64,000 bases of DNA from Thiogranum sp. (GTDB lineage: Bacteria; Pseudomonadota; Gammaproteobacteria; DSM-19610), in the NCBI GenBank assembly GCA_030148805.1, contig JASBSS010000038.1, forward strand, positions 1-64,000. The letters are read 5' to 3'. Below the pieces are notes generated by a model that saw nothing but the letters and a program-made list of their open reading frames with translations, did no database searches and was not told the DNA's origin. The position numbers and the translations under genes were made by a program. This document shows positions 51,762 to 61,220 of the stretch, piece after piece (position 1 is the first letter of the stretch; each line of letters begins with the position of its first letter).

Positions 51762-52619
51762 CTGAAAACGCCGGCAACGACTCCAGCGATCGCGCAGGCG
51801 CTGCGCCTGGCGCGCGAGCGGCTCGGCGACGCCCCCGGGGCCCGCCTCGATGCCGAAGTCATCCTCTCGCACGTACTGCGCGCCGCGCGCAGCCATCTCC
51901 ACGCCTGGCCGGAAAAACCCCTCAGCGAGGCACAGAACGAGCGCTTTGTGCAATTGCTGGAGCGGCGCGCCGCCGGCCAGCCGGTCGCCTACCTGACCGG
52001 CGAGCGCGAATTCTGGTCGCTGGCGCTCGAAGTCAGTCCTGACACCCTGATTCCCCGCCCCGACACCGAAACGCTGGTGGAACAGGCGCTCGCGGCATTG
52101 CCGGTCGACGACCCGCTGCAAGTGGCCGACCTGGGCACCGGTAGCGGCGCCATTGCGCTGGCGCTGGCGCATGAACGTCCGCGTTGGCGGGTGTTGGCCG
52201 TGGATCGTCAGGCCGCCTGTGCGCGCATCGCCCGACGCAATGCCGCGCGCCTGGGGCTAGGTAACGTCACGGTGCTGGTCGCCGACTGGTGCCGCCCCTT
52301 CGCCAGCGCCTCGCTCGACGCCATCGTCGCCAATCCACCCTATGTCGCCAGCGGCGACCCGCACCTGGAACAGGGCGACGTGCGCTTCGAACCGGGCAGC
52401 GCGCTGGTGGCCGGCGACGACGGCCTGGAGGCCATCCGCGCGCTGGGTGCGCAGGCCGGCAGCGTCCTGCGCGCGGGCGGCTGGCTGGGCCTGGAGCACG
52501 CCCCCGAACAAACCGAAGAAATCAAAAAACTATTGAAAAAAAATGGGTTTTCGGAAATCCACACGGCCCTCGACCTGGCCGGCCGCGAGCGCTGTACGCT
52601 GGCCCGTTGGGGCACCTGA
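51762..52619 (+). CDS. prmC: Release factor glutamine methyltransferase PrmC
   Basis: A 285-aa methyltransferase that methylates the GGQ glutamine of release factors. SAM site VADLGTGSGAIALALA and the catalytic NPPY in VANPPYVAS. The start is unusual: between the prfA stop and the conserved RLDAEVILSHVL block there is no ATG, GTG or TTG in frame. The best candidate is CTG 51762, 2 bp after the prfA stop, with GGGGGG 5 nt upstream. Longer in-frame versions would run inside prfA. Confidence 0.93.
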   Translation: MKTPATTPAIAQALRLARERLGDAPGARLDAEVILSHVLRAARSHLHAWPEKPLSEAQNERFVQLLERRAAGQPVAYLTGEREFWSLALEVSPDTLIPRPDTETLVEQALAALPVDDPLQVADLGTGSGAIALALAHERPRWRVLAVDRQAACARIARRNAARLGLGNVTVLVADWCRPFASASLDAIVANPPYVASGDPHLEQGDVRFEPGSALVAGDDGLEAIRALGAQAGSVLRAGGWLGLEHAPEQTEEIKKLLKKNGFSEIHTALDLAGRERCTLARWGT

Positions 52620-52661
52620 GGCCAGCTCGCCTCGCCGCCGCTTTTCGGCTAGGCTTGGATC

Positions 52662-53078
52662 ATGGAACGACCCAACCCGGGATCCGTGAAGCACCGGGAG
52701 ATCGGATTCCGCACGCCCCACCCGGACCCGCACCAGGCGCAGACGGCCATGCTGCTGTTGTCCGACCTGGAGGGGGTGCTGCAGGTCAGCGTGGCGCAAC
52801 CGGACGCCGACAGCCTGGTGGTCAGCTACGATGTGGCCCGCATCGACCTGCATACCATCGAAACGCAGCTCAGAAGATTGGGGCTGCACCTGGACAACAG
52901 CCTGCTGGCGAACCTCAGGCGTGCGCTCTATTACTATACCGAGGATAATGAACGTCAGGCATTGGCGGTACACGACGATCAGGAACACGCCACCCGCGAG
53001 GTCTTCATGCGCTGCTACCGTTGCCGTGTCCATGGGTGTCGCGACCAGCGACCCGAGCATTGGCGCACCTATCTGTAG
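52662..53078 (+). CDS. Hypothetical protein with Cys-rich C-terminus
   Basis: A 138-aa protein. Residues 25-80 have the beta-alpha-beta pattern of a ferredoxin-like (HMA-type) fold without its metal cysteines (AMLLLSDLEGVLQVSVAQPD, VARIDLHTIETQLRRLGL). The C-terminus CYRCRVHGC has three cysteines and could bind metal. I do not recognise the family. It lies between prmC and moeB on the same strand. Confidence 0.55.
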   Translation: MERPNPGSVKHREIGFRTPHPDPHQAQTAMLLLSDLEGVLQVSVAQPDADSLVVSYDVARIDLHTIETQLRRLGLHLDNSLLANLRRALYYYTEDNERQALAVHDDQEHATREVFMRCYRCRVHGCRDQRPEHWRTYL

Positions 53079-53159
53079 CCGGCGAAGCACCGACGGGGCC
53101 CGCCTGTTGGCCACCCGGGAGCTGCGCGACGCGCGTCCCGTGCCTGATTCCAGCGACTT

Positions 53160-53930
53160 ATGAACGATCAGCAATTACTACGCTACAGCCGCCAGATCCT
53201 GCTGCCGCAGATCGGCTATGAAGGCCAACAGAAACTGCTCGCGGCACACGCGCTCATTGTCGGCGCCGGCGGTCTGGGCTCGCCGGCCGCGCTCTATCTG
53301 GCCGCCGCGGGGGTCGGCCGCCTGACGCTGGTCGACCACGACCGGGTGGAACTGTCCAATCTGCAGCGCCAGATCCTGCATGACAGCCGCGACCTGGGCC
53401 GCGCGAAAGTCGCTTCGGCCCAGGCGCGGCTCGCCGCGCTGAACCCGGACGTGGAAGTGGTCGCCATGCACCAGCGCGCGCAGGCCAAGGACTTGCGCGC
53501 GCTGGTGGCGCAGGCCGACGTGGTGCTGGATGCCAGCGATAATTTCGCCACCCGCTTCGCCCTCAACGCCGCCTGCGTGGCGGGCGCAAGGCCGCTGGTC
53601 TCCGGCGCCGCGGTTCGCTTCGAGGGCCAGCTGTCGGTGTTCGAGCCGGCGCGCGCCGACAGCCCCTGCTATCGCTGCCTGTACCGCGACGGCGAGGAGG
53701 CCGAGCAGACCTGTGCCGACAACGGCGTGCTGGCACCGGTGGTCGGCGTCATCGGCAGTCTGCAGGCGCTGGAAGCGATCAAACTGCTGACCGGCGCCGG
53801 CGATACCCTGTGCGGACGGCTGTTGCTGTTCGACGCGCTGCGCCACGAGTTCCGCAGCCTGCGGCTGCGCCGGGATCCGGCGTGCCCGGTCTGTTCCACC
53901 ACCGAGGCCACCCAGGCCGCCGGTCGTTGA
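53160..53930 (+). CDS. moeB: MoeB/ThiF-family E1-like adenylyltransferase
   Basis: A 256-aa enzyme that adenylates the C-terminal glycine of ubiquitin-like sulfur carriers. ATP site GAGGLGSPAALYLAAAGVG (37-55), LSNLQRQ, DASDNFATR, zinc cysteines CYRC and CPVC, and the cysteine in TCADNGVLAPVVGV. No rhodanese domain is attached. Whether it serves MoaD, ThiS or another carrier cannot be told; the JAMM peptidase gene 46 bp downstream suggests a carrier made as a precursor. Confidence 0.9.
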   Translation: MNDQQLLRYSRQILLPQIGYEGQQKLLAAHALIVGAGGLGSPAALYLAAAGVGRLTLVDHDRVELSNLQRQILHDSRDLGRAKVASAQARLAALNPDVEVVAMHQRAQAKDLRALVAQADVVLDASDNFATRFALNAACVAGARPLVSGAAVRFEGQLSVFEPARADSPCYRCLYRDGEEAEQTCADNGVLAPVVGVIGSLQALEAIKLLTGAGDTLCGRLLLFDALRHEFRSLRLRRDPACPVCSTTEATQAAGR

Positions 53931-53976
53931 AGACCGCGCTTTAGACTCCTCGCCGACGGCTGGTTATAGTTAGGCG

Positions 53977-54381
53977 ATGGAGGAAATCGTTCTGCCACGC
54001 CAGTTGGTCAACCAGATATTGCACCAGGCACAGGCGTCTCCGGAAGTCGAAGTCTGCGGGCTAATCGCCGCGCGCGACGGGCGACCGGCGCGCGCGATTC
54101 CCATCGCCAATGTCTCGCCGCACCCCCAACGCCTGTTCGCCATGGACCCTGCCAGGCAGATCGCCGCCCAGCGGCGCATGCGCGAACAGGGGGAAACGCT
54201 CTTCGGCATCTATCACTCCCACCCCCACAGCCCCGCCGAACCCTCAGTTACCGACCTGCGCGAAGCCGGCTACCCCGAGGCGCTTTATCTCATCGTCTCG
54301 CTCAATACCCGCGGCGTGTTGGAGATGCGCGGCTTTCGCCTGCACGGCGACGCCGCGGTGCCGGTGCACCTGGAGATCTAG
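53977..54381 (+). CDS. JAMM/MPN+ metalloprotease (Mec/RadC-like M67 family)
   Basis: A 134-aa zinc peptidase with the full JAMM motif: E25, H80-S-H82 and D93 (HSHPHSPAEPSVTD). Bacterial stand-alone members trim residues from the C-terminus of sulfur carriers or release their products, as Mec does for CysO. It directly follows moeB, which fits the pairing. No ubiquitin-like carrier gene is adjacent. Confidence 0.88.
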   Translation: MEEIVLPRQLVNQILHQAQASPEVEVCGLIAARDGRPARAIPIANVSPHPQRLFAMDPARQIAAQRRMREQGETLFGIYHSHPHSPAEPSVTDLREAGYPEALYLIVSLNTRGVLEMRGFRLHGDAAVPVHLEI

Positions 54382-54384
54382 CGC

Positions 54385-55266
54385 TCAGTGCCGCGTCGGC
54401 GGCACCTCCGGCTGATCGGCGGCGGCGAACAGACGCTCGATGTCCACCGCATCGTAAGCGTATTCCTGACGGCAGAACTCGCAGTTCACGCCCACCCTGC
54501 CCTGCTCGTTGAGGATGGCGCGCACCTCGTCGTAGCCAAGCCCCCGCAACATGTCCTCGGTGCGCTCTTTCGAACAGGAGCACCGGAAACTCAACGGCTG
54601 CGGCTCGAAGACCCGCACATCCTCCTCGTGGAACAGCCGCCGCAACAGGTCCCTGGCGGGCAGTTGCAACAGCTCCTCCCGGGTCAGGGTGTCGCCCAGG
54701 AAGACATCGCGGTTCCAGTCCTCGTCCTCCCCCTGACCGGCGGGCAGGCGCTGCAGCAGCATCCCGCCGGCGCGCCCCTCGTCGGCGGCCAGCCACAAGC
54801 GCGTATCCAGCTGCTCCGAGCGGCGGAAATAGTCCTCCAGGGTGGCCGCCAGACTCGCCTGCTCGACCGCGACCAGACCCTGGTAACGGTCGCGGCCCTC
54901 GCCCGGGTCGATGGTGATGGTCAGGCGCGCGCCGGTGCCGACCTGGCGCTCCAACCCAGCGTCATCCACCTCGCCCTTCCAGTGCGCGAGCCCGCGCAGC
55001 GTGCCCTGCGCGGTGACCTCCACCAACAGCAGGCCGACCGGCCCGTCGCCCTGCAATTGCAGCTGCAAATAGCCGTCGATCTTGATCGTCGCCGACAGCA
55101 GCGCGGCCGCCGCCAGCGCTTCACCCAGCAGATTTCTCACCGCCGGCGGATAGGCCTGACGCTCCAGCACGGCCTGCCAGCTGGCGTCCAGATGGACCAG
55201 CTCGCCGCGCACGTCGGTGTGCTCGAACACGAAACGGTGCAGACAATCGGAATCGCGTGTGACCAT
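54385..55266 (-). CDS. hslO: Redox-activated chaperone Hsp33
   Basis: A 293-aa holdase activated by oxidation. Substrate-binding domain with ALLSATIKIDG and the C-terminal zinc switch with CxC (FRCSCSKER) and CxxC (NCEFCRQEY). Length as in E. coli. It is convergent with the JAMM gene (3 bp gap) and 21 bp after gatB on the same strand, possibly read through from the gat operon. Confidence 0.96.
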   Translation of the reverse strand: MVTRDSDCLHRFVFEHTDVRGELVHLDASWQAVLERQAYPPAVRNLLGEALAAAALLSATIKIDGYLQLQLQGDGPVGLLLVEVTAQGTLRGLAHWKGEVDDAGLERQVGTGARLTITIDPGEGRDRYQGLVAVEQASLAATLEDYFRRSEQLDTRLWLAADEGRAGGMLLQRLPAGQGEDEDWNRDVFLGDTLTREELLQLPARDLLRRLFHEEDVRVFEPQPLSFRCSCSKERTEDMLRGLGYDEVRAILNEQGRVGVNCEFCRQEYAYDAVDIERLFAAADQPEVPPTRH

Positions 55267-55287
55267 GGGGAAACACCGGGCCTTGGG

Positions 55288-56730
55288 TCACTTGGCCAGC
55301 AGGCGTTTGAGAATCTTGTTCACCTCACCCGGATTGGCCTTGCCCTGGGTGGCCTTCATCACCTGACCGACGAAATAGCCCAGCAGCTTCTCCTGCCCGC
55401 CCTGATATTGCTCCACCTGGGTGGGATTGGCCGCCAGCACCTCGCGCACGGCCTGCTCGATAGCCCCGCTGTCGGTGATCTGCTCGAGACCCTTGGCCGC
55501 GATCACCGTGTCGGCGTCGCCTTCCCCGGCCCACATCGCCTCGAACACCTGCTTGGCGATCTTCCCGGAGATGGTGCCGTCGCTGATACGCCGCAACAGG
55601 CCGCCCAGCTGCTGCGCCCCGACCGGGCTGGCGGTGATATCGCGGCCCTCCTTGTTCAGCTGACCGGCCAGTTCACCCATCACCCAATTGGCCGCCAACT
55701 TGCCCTCGCCGCCGGCAGCCTGAACCGTCTGCTCGAAGAAATCCGCCAACTCACGGCTGGCGGTGAGGACGCCCGCATCGTAGCGCGACAGCCCGTACTC
55801 GGCGCCGAAGCGATCGCGGCGCGCGTCCGGCAATTCCGGCAAGCTGGCGGCGACCTGTTCGATGAAGGCGGCATCGATCTCCAGCGGCAGCAGATCGGGA
55901 TCGGGGAAGTAGCGGTAGTCGTTGGCCTCTTCCTTGCTGCGCATCGGCCGGGTCTCGTTCTTGTCGGCATCGTACAGGCGGGTTTCCTGCACGATTTCGC
56001 CACCGCCCTCCAGCCGGTCGATCTGGCGCTCGATTTCGTAGTTGATGGCGCGCTCGACAAAGCGGAAGGAATTGATGTTCTTGATTTCCGCGCGGGTACC
56101 GAACTCCGCCTGGCCCAGCGGCCTCACGGAGACGTTGGCGTCACAACGGAAGGAGCCCTCCTGCATATTGCCGTCGCAGATCTCCAGATAGCGCACCAGG
56201 GCATGGATTTTCTTCATGTAGGCGACCGCCTCGGCCGCCGAACGCATATCCGGCTCGGAGACGATTTCCAGCAGCGGCGTGCCGGCGCGGTTCAGATCGA
56301 TACCCGTTTCGCCGTGAAAGTCCTCGTGCAGCGACTTGCCGGCATCCTCTTCCAGGTGCGCGCGGGTGATACCGATGCGCTTGCTGCCGCCGTCTTCCAG
56401 GTCGATGTCCAGATACCCACCGTGCACCACGGGCAGCTCGAACTGGCTGATCTGGTAGCCCTTGGGCAGGTCGGGATAGAAATAATTCTTGCGCGCGAAC
56501 ACCGAGCGCGGCGCCACGGTCGAATGCGTCGCCAGGCCGAACTTCGCCGCCATGCGCACCACCTCGGCGTTCAACACCGGGAGAACGCCCGGCAGGCCGA
56601 GATCGACCGCGCAGGCCTGGGTATTGGGCGCCGCGCCATAGGCGGTCGGGGCGCCGGAGAAGATCTTACTTCTGGTGGCCAGCTGAGCGTGGATCTCCAG
56701 CCCGATGACGGCTTCCCATTGCATGTTCAA
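55288..56730 (-). CDS. gatB: Asp-tRNA(Asn)/Glu-tRNA(Gln) amidotransferase subunit B
   Basis: A 480-aa subunit that binds the misacylated tRNA and activates it. Signature [11 protein letters not shown] at the N-terminus, [21 protein letters not shown] with the metal-site region, and the C-terminal YqeY-like tail ending KILKRLLAK. Third gene of gatCAB on the minus strand. Confidence 0.97.
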   Translation of the reverse strand: MNMQWEAVIGLEIHAQLATRSKIFSGAPTAYGAAPNTQACAVDLGLPGVLPVLNAEVVRMAAKFGLATHSTVAPRSVFARKNYFYPDLPKGYQISQFELPVVHGGYLDIDLEDGGSKRIGITRAHLEEDAGKSLHEDFHGETGIDLNRAGTPLLEIVSEPDMRSAAEAVAYMKKIHALVRYLEICDGNMQEGSFRCDANVSVRPLGQAEFGTRAEIKNINSFRFVERAINYEIERQIDRLEGGGEIVQETRLYDADKNETRPMRSKEEANDYRYFPDPDLLPLEIDAAFIEQVAASLPELPDARRDRFGAEYGLSRYDAGVLTASRELADFFEQTVQAAGGEGKLAANWVMGELAGQLNKEGRDITASPVGAQQLGGLLRRISDGTISGKIAKQVFEAMWAGEGDADTVIAAKGLEQITDSGAIEQAVREVLAANPTQVEQYQGGQEKLLGYFVGQVMKATQGKANPGEVNKILKRLLAK

Positions 56731-56748
56731 ACCTCTGCGCTCATGGCT

Positions 56749-58206
56749 TCAGTCGGCGAAACCGGCCGGCAGCCGGCGGTGCCAGTCGGTGACTTGTTGG
56801 TAACGGTGGGCGACGTTCAACAGCCGGCCCTCGGCGAAATAATTGCCGATCAGTTGCAAGCCGACCGGCAGCCCGTCGACGAACCCCGCCGGGATCGACA
56901 GCGCCGGCAGGCCCGCGAGGTTGACGGCGATGGTATAGATATCGGACAGATACATGCTGACCGGATCGCCGGCCTTTTCGCCCAGGCGGAACGCCGGCGC
57001 CGGGGCGGTGGGACTGAGGATGACGTCCACCTCGGAAAAAGCGCGGGTGAAATCGTCGCGGATCAGGCGCCGCACCTGCTGGGCCTTGAGATAATAGGCA
57101 TCATAGTAGCCGGCCGACAGCGCGTAGGTGCCCACCAGGATACGCCGCTTGACCTCGGCGCCGAAACCTTCGCCGCGCGAGCGCACATACAGATCCTCGA
57201 GATCGCGCGGATTCTCGCACCGATAGCCGAAGCGCACACCGTCCATGCGCGACAGATTGGACGAGCATTCGGCCGGCGCGACGACATAATAGGCCGGCAC
57301 CGACAGGGCCGCGTTGGGCAGGCTGATGTCCCGGATCTCGGCGCCGAGACGGCGATACTCCTCCACCGCCGCGGCCACCGCGGCGGCGACGCCCGCATCC
57401 AGGCCGTCGCCGAAATACTCCTTTGGCAGGCCGATGGTCAGTCCGGCAAGGTCCCGCTCCAGCTCGGCGCTGTAGTCTTCCAGTGGCCGCTCCAGGCTGG
57501 TGGAATCGCGCGGATCGAACCCGGACATCGCCTGCAGCAAGGCCGCGGCGTCGGCGGCACTGGCGGCAAAGGCCCCACCCTGGTCGAGACTGGAAGCGAA
57601 GGCGATCATGCCGTAGCGCGACACCCGGCCATAAGTGGGCTTGATGCCGGTGATGCCACACAAGGCCGCCGGCTGGCGGATCGAACCGCCGGTGTCCGTG
57701 CCGGTCGCCAGCGGCGCCAATCGGGCGGCCACCGCGGCGGCCGAACCGCCGGAGGATCCGCCGGGCACGCGCTGCGTGTCCCAGGGGTTTTTCACCGGGC
57801 CATAGAAACTGGTCTCGTTGGACGAACCCATGGCGAATTCGTCCATGTTGGTCTTGCCCAGCATGACCGCGCCGGCCGCCTTGAGCTTTTCGCTCACCGT
57901 CGCGTCATACGGGGCGATGAAGTTGTCCAGCATGCGCGAGCCGCAGCTGGTGCGTACACCCTGGGTGCAGAAGATATCCTTGTGCAGGTAAGGGATACCG
58001 GTCAGCGGCCCCGCGTCGCCGGCCCGCAGCCGGCGGTCGGCCTCGCGGGCCTCGCTCAGGGCCTGCTCGGCGCTCAGGGTGATCAGGCAGTTCAACTGGC
58101 CGTCGAAGCGCTCGATGCGCTCAAGAAAACAACGGGTCAGCTCTTCGCTGCTGTACTCGTTGCCGCGCAGACCCGCTGCGAGTTCGGAAATCGTCTTCTG
58201 AAACAT
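56749..58206 (-). CDS. gatA: Asp-tRNA(Asn)/Glu-tRNA(Gln) amidotransferase subunit A
   Basis: A 485-aa amidase-signature enzyme that supplies ammonia from glutamine. Ser-cisSer-Lys triad: lysine in YLHKDIFC, serines in [10 protein letters not shown] and [11 protein letters not shown]. Normal length. It lies 12 bp after gatC and 18 bp before gatB. Presence of GatCAB shows an indirect route for Asn-tRNA and/or Gln-tRNA. Confidence 0.98.
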   Translation of the reverse strand: MFQKTISELAAGLRGNEYSSEELTRCFLERIERFDGQLNCLITLSAEQALSEAREADRRLRAGDAGPLTGIPYLHKDIFCTQGVRTSCGSRMLDNFIAPYDATVSEKLKAAGAVMLGKTNMDEFAMGSSNETSFYGPVKNPWDTQRVPGGSSGGSAAAVAARLAPLATGTDTGGSIRQPAALCGITGIKPTYGRVSRYGMIAFASSLDQGGAFAASAADAAALLQAMSGFDPRDSTSLERPLEDYSAELERDLAGLTIGLPKEYFGDGLDAGVAAAVAAAVEEYRRLGAEIRDISLPNAALSVPAYYVVAPAECSSNLSRMDGVRFGYRCENPRDLEDLYVRSRGEGFGAEVKRRILVGTYALSAGYYDAYYLKAQQVRRLIRDDFTRAFSEVDVILSPTAPAPAFRLGEKAGDPVSMYLSDIYTIAVNLAGLPALSIPAGFVDGLPVGLQLIGNYFAEGRLLNVAHRYQQVTDWHRRLPAGFAD

Positions 58207-58218
58207 GGCCTATCCGGT

Positions 58219-58506
58219 TTATTCGATGACTTTGGGCACCAGATACAGGCCGGCCTCGACGCGCGGCGCGATCTGCTGGAACTGATCGCGACAGTCGGCT
58301 TCCGTGACTTCGTCGGGGCGCAGGCGCTGGCAGGCGTCCAGCGGGTGCGCCAGGGGCGCGACACCTTCGGTGTCGACCTGCTCGAGCTGCTCGACGAACG
58401 CCAGGATAGCGGACAGATTGCTGGCATAACTCTCAAACTCGCCCGCGTCCACGCCCAGGCGCGCCAGGTGGGCGATGCGGCCGACGGCTTCTTTATCCAG
58501 TGACAT
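58219..58506 (-). CDS. gatC: Asp-tRNA(Asn)/Glu-tRNA(Gln) amidotransferase subunit C
   Basis: A 95-aa small subunit that wraps around GatA and stabilises the complex (IAHLARLGVDAGEFESY, then GVAPLAHP). First gene of gatCAB, divergent from mreB. Confidence 0.95.
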   Translation of the reverse strand: MSLDKEAVGRIAHLARLGVDAGEFESYASNLSAILAFVEQLEQVDTEGVAPLAHPLDACQRLRPDEVTEADCRDQFQQIAPRVEAGLYLVPKVIE

Positions 58507-58615
58507 GCGTTGATCTCGATTGGCGACTGCGACGAAAAGGCGAAAGGTAGCATATTTGCCCCACCGGTGGGTATGCGCGCCATCCCGGCCCGATCGGCGC
58601 CAAGCCGTAATCCGC

Positions 58616-59729
<1,114 letters not shown>

Positions 59730-59823
59730 TCCAGGCGTCGCGCGAAACCAGCACAACCGGGACCGACAAACAGGAGCTCAGTAACCCAAGGCGGTCGTCG
59801 ACCCGTCGAGCAAGAGGCGCACC

Positions 59824-60726
59824 ATCAAACAGATCTTTACAGCCGGCCCTCCCTTGTTTGCACGCCTGCTGGCCCTGGCTTCACTCTCGCTGGTCCTGAT
59901 GACGGTGGATCATCGCCAGCACCACCTCGACAGCGTGCGCGCGGCCCTGTCGGTGGCGGTCTACCCGCTACAGTGGCTGGTGGATCTGCCGGTATCCACG
60001 GGCGAGTGGTTTCGCGAGTCGCTGGCCACCCGCCGCGACCTGCAGGAGGAAAACGCCAGTCTGCGCACCCAGCAACTGGTGCTCAACACCCAACTGCAGA
60101 AACTCGAATCCCTGGAAGCCGAAAACATGCGCCTGCGGGCGTTGCTAGATTCGTCCTTCCAGGTCGGCAAACGCCCCATGCTGATCGCCGAGTTGCTCTC
60201 GGTGGACATGGACCCCTATCGCCACCAGGTCGAAATCAACAAAGGCAGCCTCGATCGGCTCTACGAAGGCCAACCGTTGCTCGACAGCCGCGGCATCATG
60301 GGCCAGCTGATCCACGTCGGGCCGTTCTCGGCCACCGCCATGCTGATCACCGACCCCAGCCACGCCATCCCGGTGCAGATCAACCGCACCGGGCTGCGCA
60401 CCATCGCCCTGGGCACCGGCAGCATCGACCGGCTCGACCTGCCCCATATTCCGACCAACGCCGACGTGCGCGTGGGCGACCTGCTGGTCAGCTCCGGACT
60501 CGGCGGACGCTTTCCGCCCGGCTATCCCGTGGCCGAGGTGGTCTCCGTGGAGCAGGATCCAGGCAATACCTTCTCCAAGGTGGTGGCGCGCCCGCGCGCC
60601 AATCTGGATCGCAGCCGCGAAGTGCTGCTGGTATGGCCACCGGACATGGCCGCGCCGACCAGTCTGCCGCAACCGCCACCGGCGACACCCGCGCAAGACA
60701 CCCCCGGCGAAGCGACGCGACCATGA
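59824..60726 (+). CDS. mreC: Rod-shape-determining protein MreC, apparent ATC start
   Basis: A bitopic inner-membrane protein linking MreB to PBP2. Membrane helix ARLLALASLSLVLMTVD, coiled coil around 60-110, then the beta domain with YEGQPLLDSRGIMGQLIHVG and GLGGRFPPGYPVAEV. From ATC 59824 the N-terminus reads (M)KQIFTAGPPLFARLL, collinear with E. coli MreC (MKPIFSRGPSL). That ATC has AAGAGG 6 nt upstream. No ATG, GTG, TTG or CTG lies between the in-frame stop at 59782 and TTG 59854. TTG 59854 would cut 10 conserved residues and has no ribosome site. Length from ATC: 300 aa. Confidence 0.95.
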   Translation: MKQIFTAGPPLFARLLALASLSLVLMTVDHRQHHLDSVRAALSVAVYPLQWLVDLPVSTGEWFRESLATRRDLQEENASLRTQQLVLNTQLQKLESLEAENMRLRALLDSSFQVGKRPMLIAELLSVDMDPYRHQVEINKGSLDRLYEGQPLLDSRGIMGQLIHVGPFSATAMLITDPSHAIPVQINRTGLRTIALGTGSIDRLDLPHIPTNADVRVGDLLVSSGLGGRFPPGYPVAEVVSVEQDPGNTFSKVVARPRANLDRSREVLLVWPPDMAAPTSLPQPPPATPAQDTPGEATRP

Positions 60727-61211
60727 ATCTCCACCGGCATCACGGCGGCATCATCATCATACTGAGTTTCGCGCTCGCCATGCTGTTGACCATTGTGCCG
60801 CTGCCCGAGGGGCTGCGCACCCTGCGACCGGACTGGGTGACGCTGACTTTGATATTCTGGTGTCTGGTGCTGCCCTATCGCGTCAGCGTCGGCTCCGGCT
60901 TCGTCGTCGGCCTGTTACTCGATACCCTCAGCGGCACCCTGCTGGGCGAACATGCCCTGTCGCTCAGCCTGATCGCCTACCTGTGCGTGCGCCTGCACCA
61001 GCGCATCCGTGTCTACCCGATGTGGCAGCAGGCGCTGACGGTGGTGGTGTTTCTGGTCCTGCACCAGCTGCTGACCCTGTGGATCGACAGCGTCATCGGT
61101 CGGCCGCTGCCGAGCCTGGGATATTGGCTGCCGTCGCTGATCGGCGGTCTGCTGTGGCCGCTGATCTATCATCTGCTGACGTCGCTGCGCGTCAATTTCT
61201 CGGTCCAGTGA
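60723..61211 (+). CDS. mreD: Rod-shape-determining protein MreD
   Basis: A 162-aa protein with five or six membrane helices (for example IIIILSFALAMLLTIVPLP and WVTLTLIFWCLVLPYRVSVG), conserved GLLLDTLSGTLLGEHAL. It starts by ATGA overlap with mreC. It joins MreC, PBP2 and RodA in the elongasome. Confidence 0.94.
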   Translation: MNLHRHHGGIIIILSFALAMLLTIVPLPEGLRTLRPDWVTLTLIFWCLVLPYRVSVGSGFVVGLLLDTLSGTLLGEHALSLSLIAYLCVRLHQRIRVYPMWQQALTVVVFLVLHQLLTLWIDSVIGRPLPSLGYWLPSLIGGLLWPLIYHLLTSLRVNFSVQ

Positions 61212-61220
61212 GGCGGTCGC

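Noticed and set aside
54388-58503. A 1371-codon open frame on the plus strand
   Set aside because: It is antisense to hslO, gatB, gatA and gatC, all of which are clear. Stop-free antisense frames are expected in GC-rich coding DNA, and the product is Arg/Gln/Asp-rich without a recognisable domain.
59973-60722. A long N-terminal extension of MreD
   Set aside because: The frame is open inside mreC, but the Arg/Gln-rich product is not MreD-like; the ATG at 60723 with ATGA overlap gives the correct protein.
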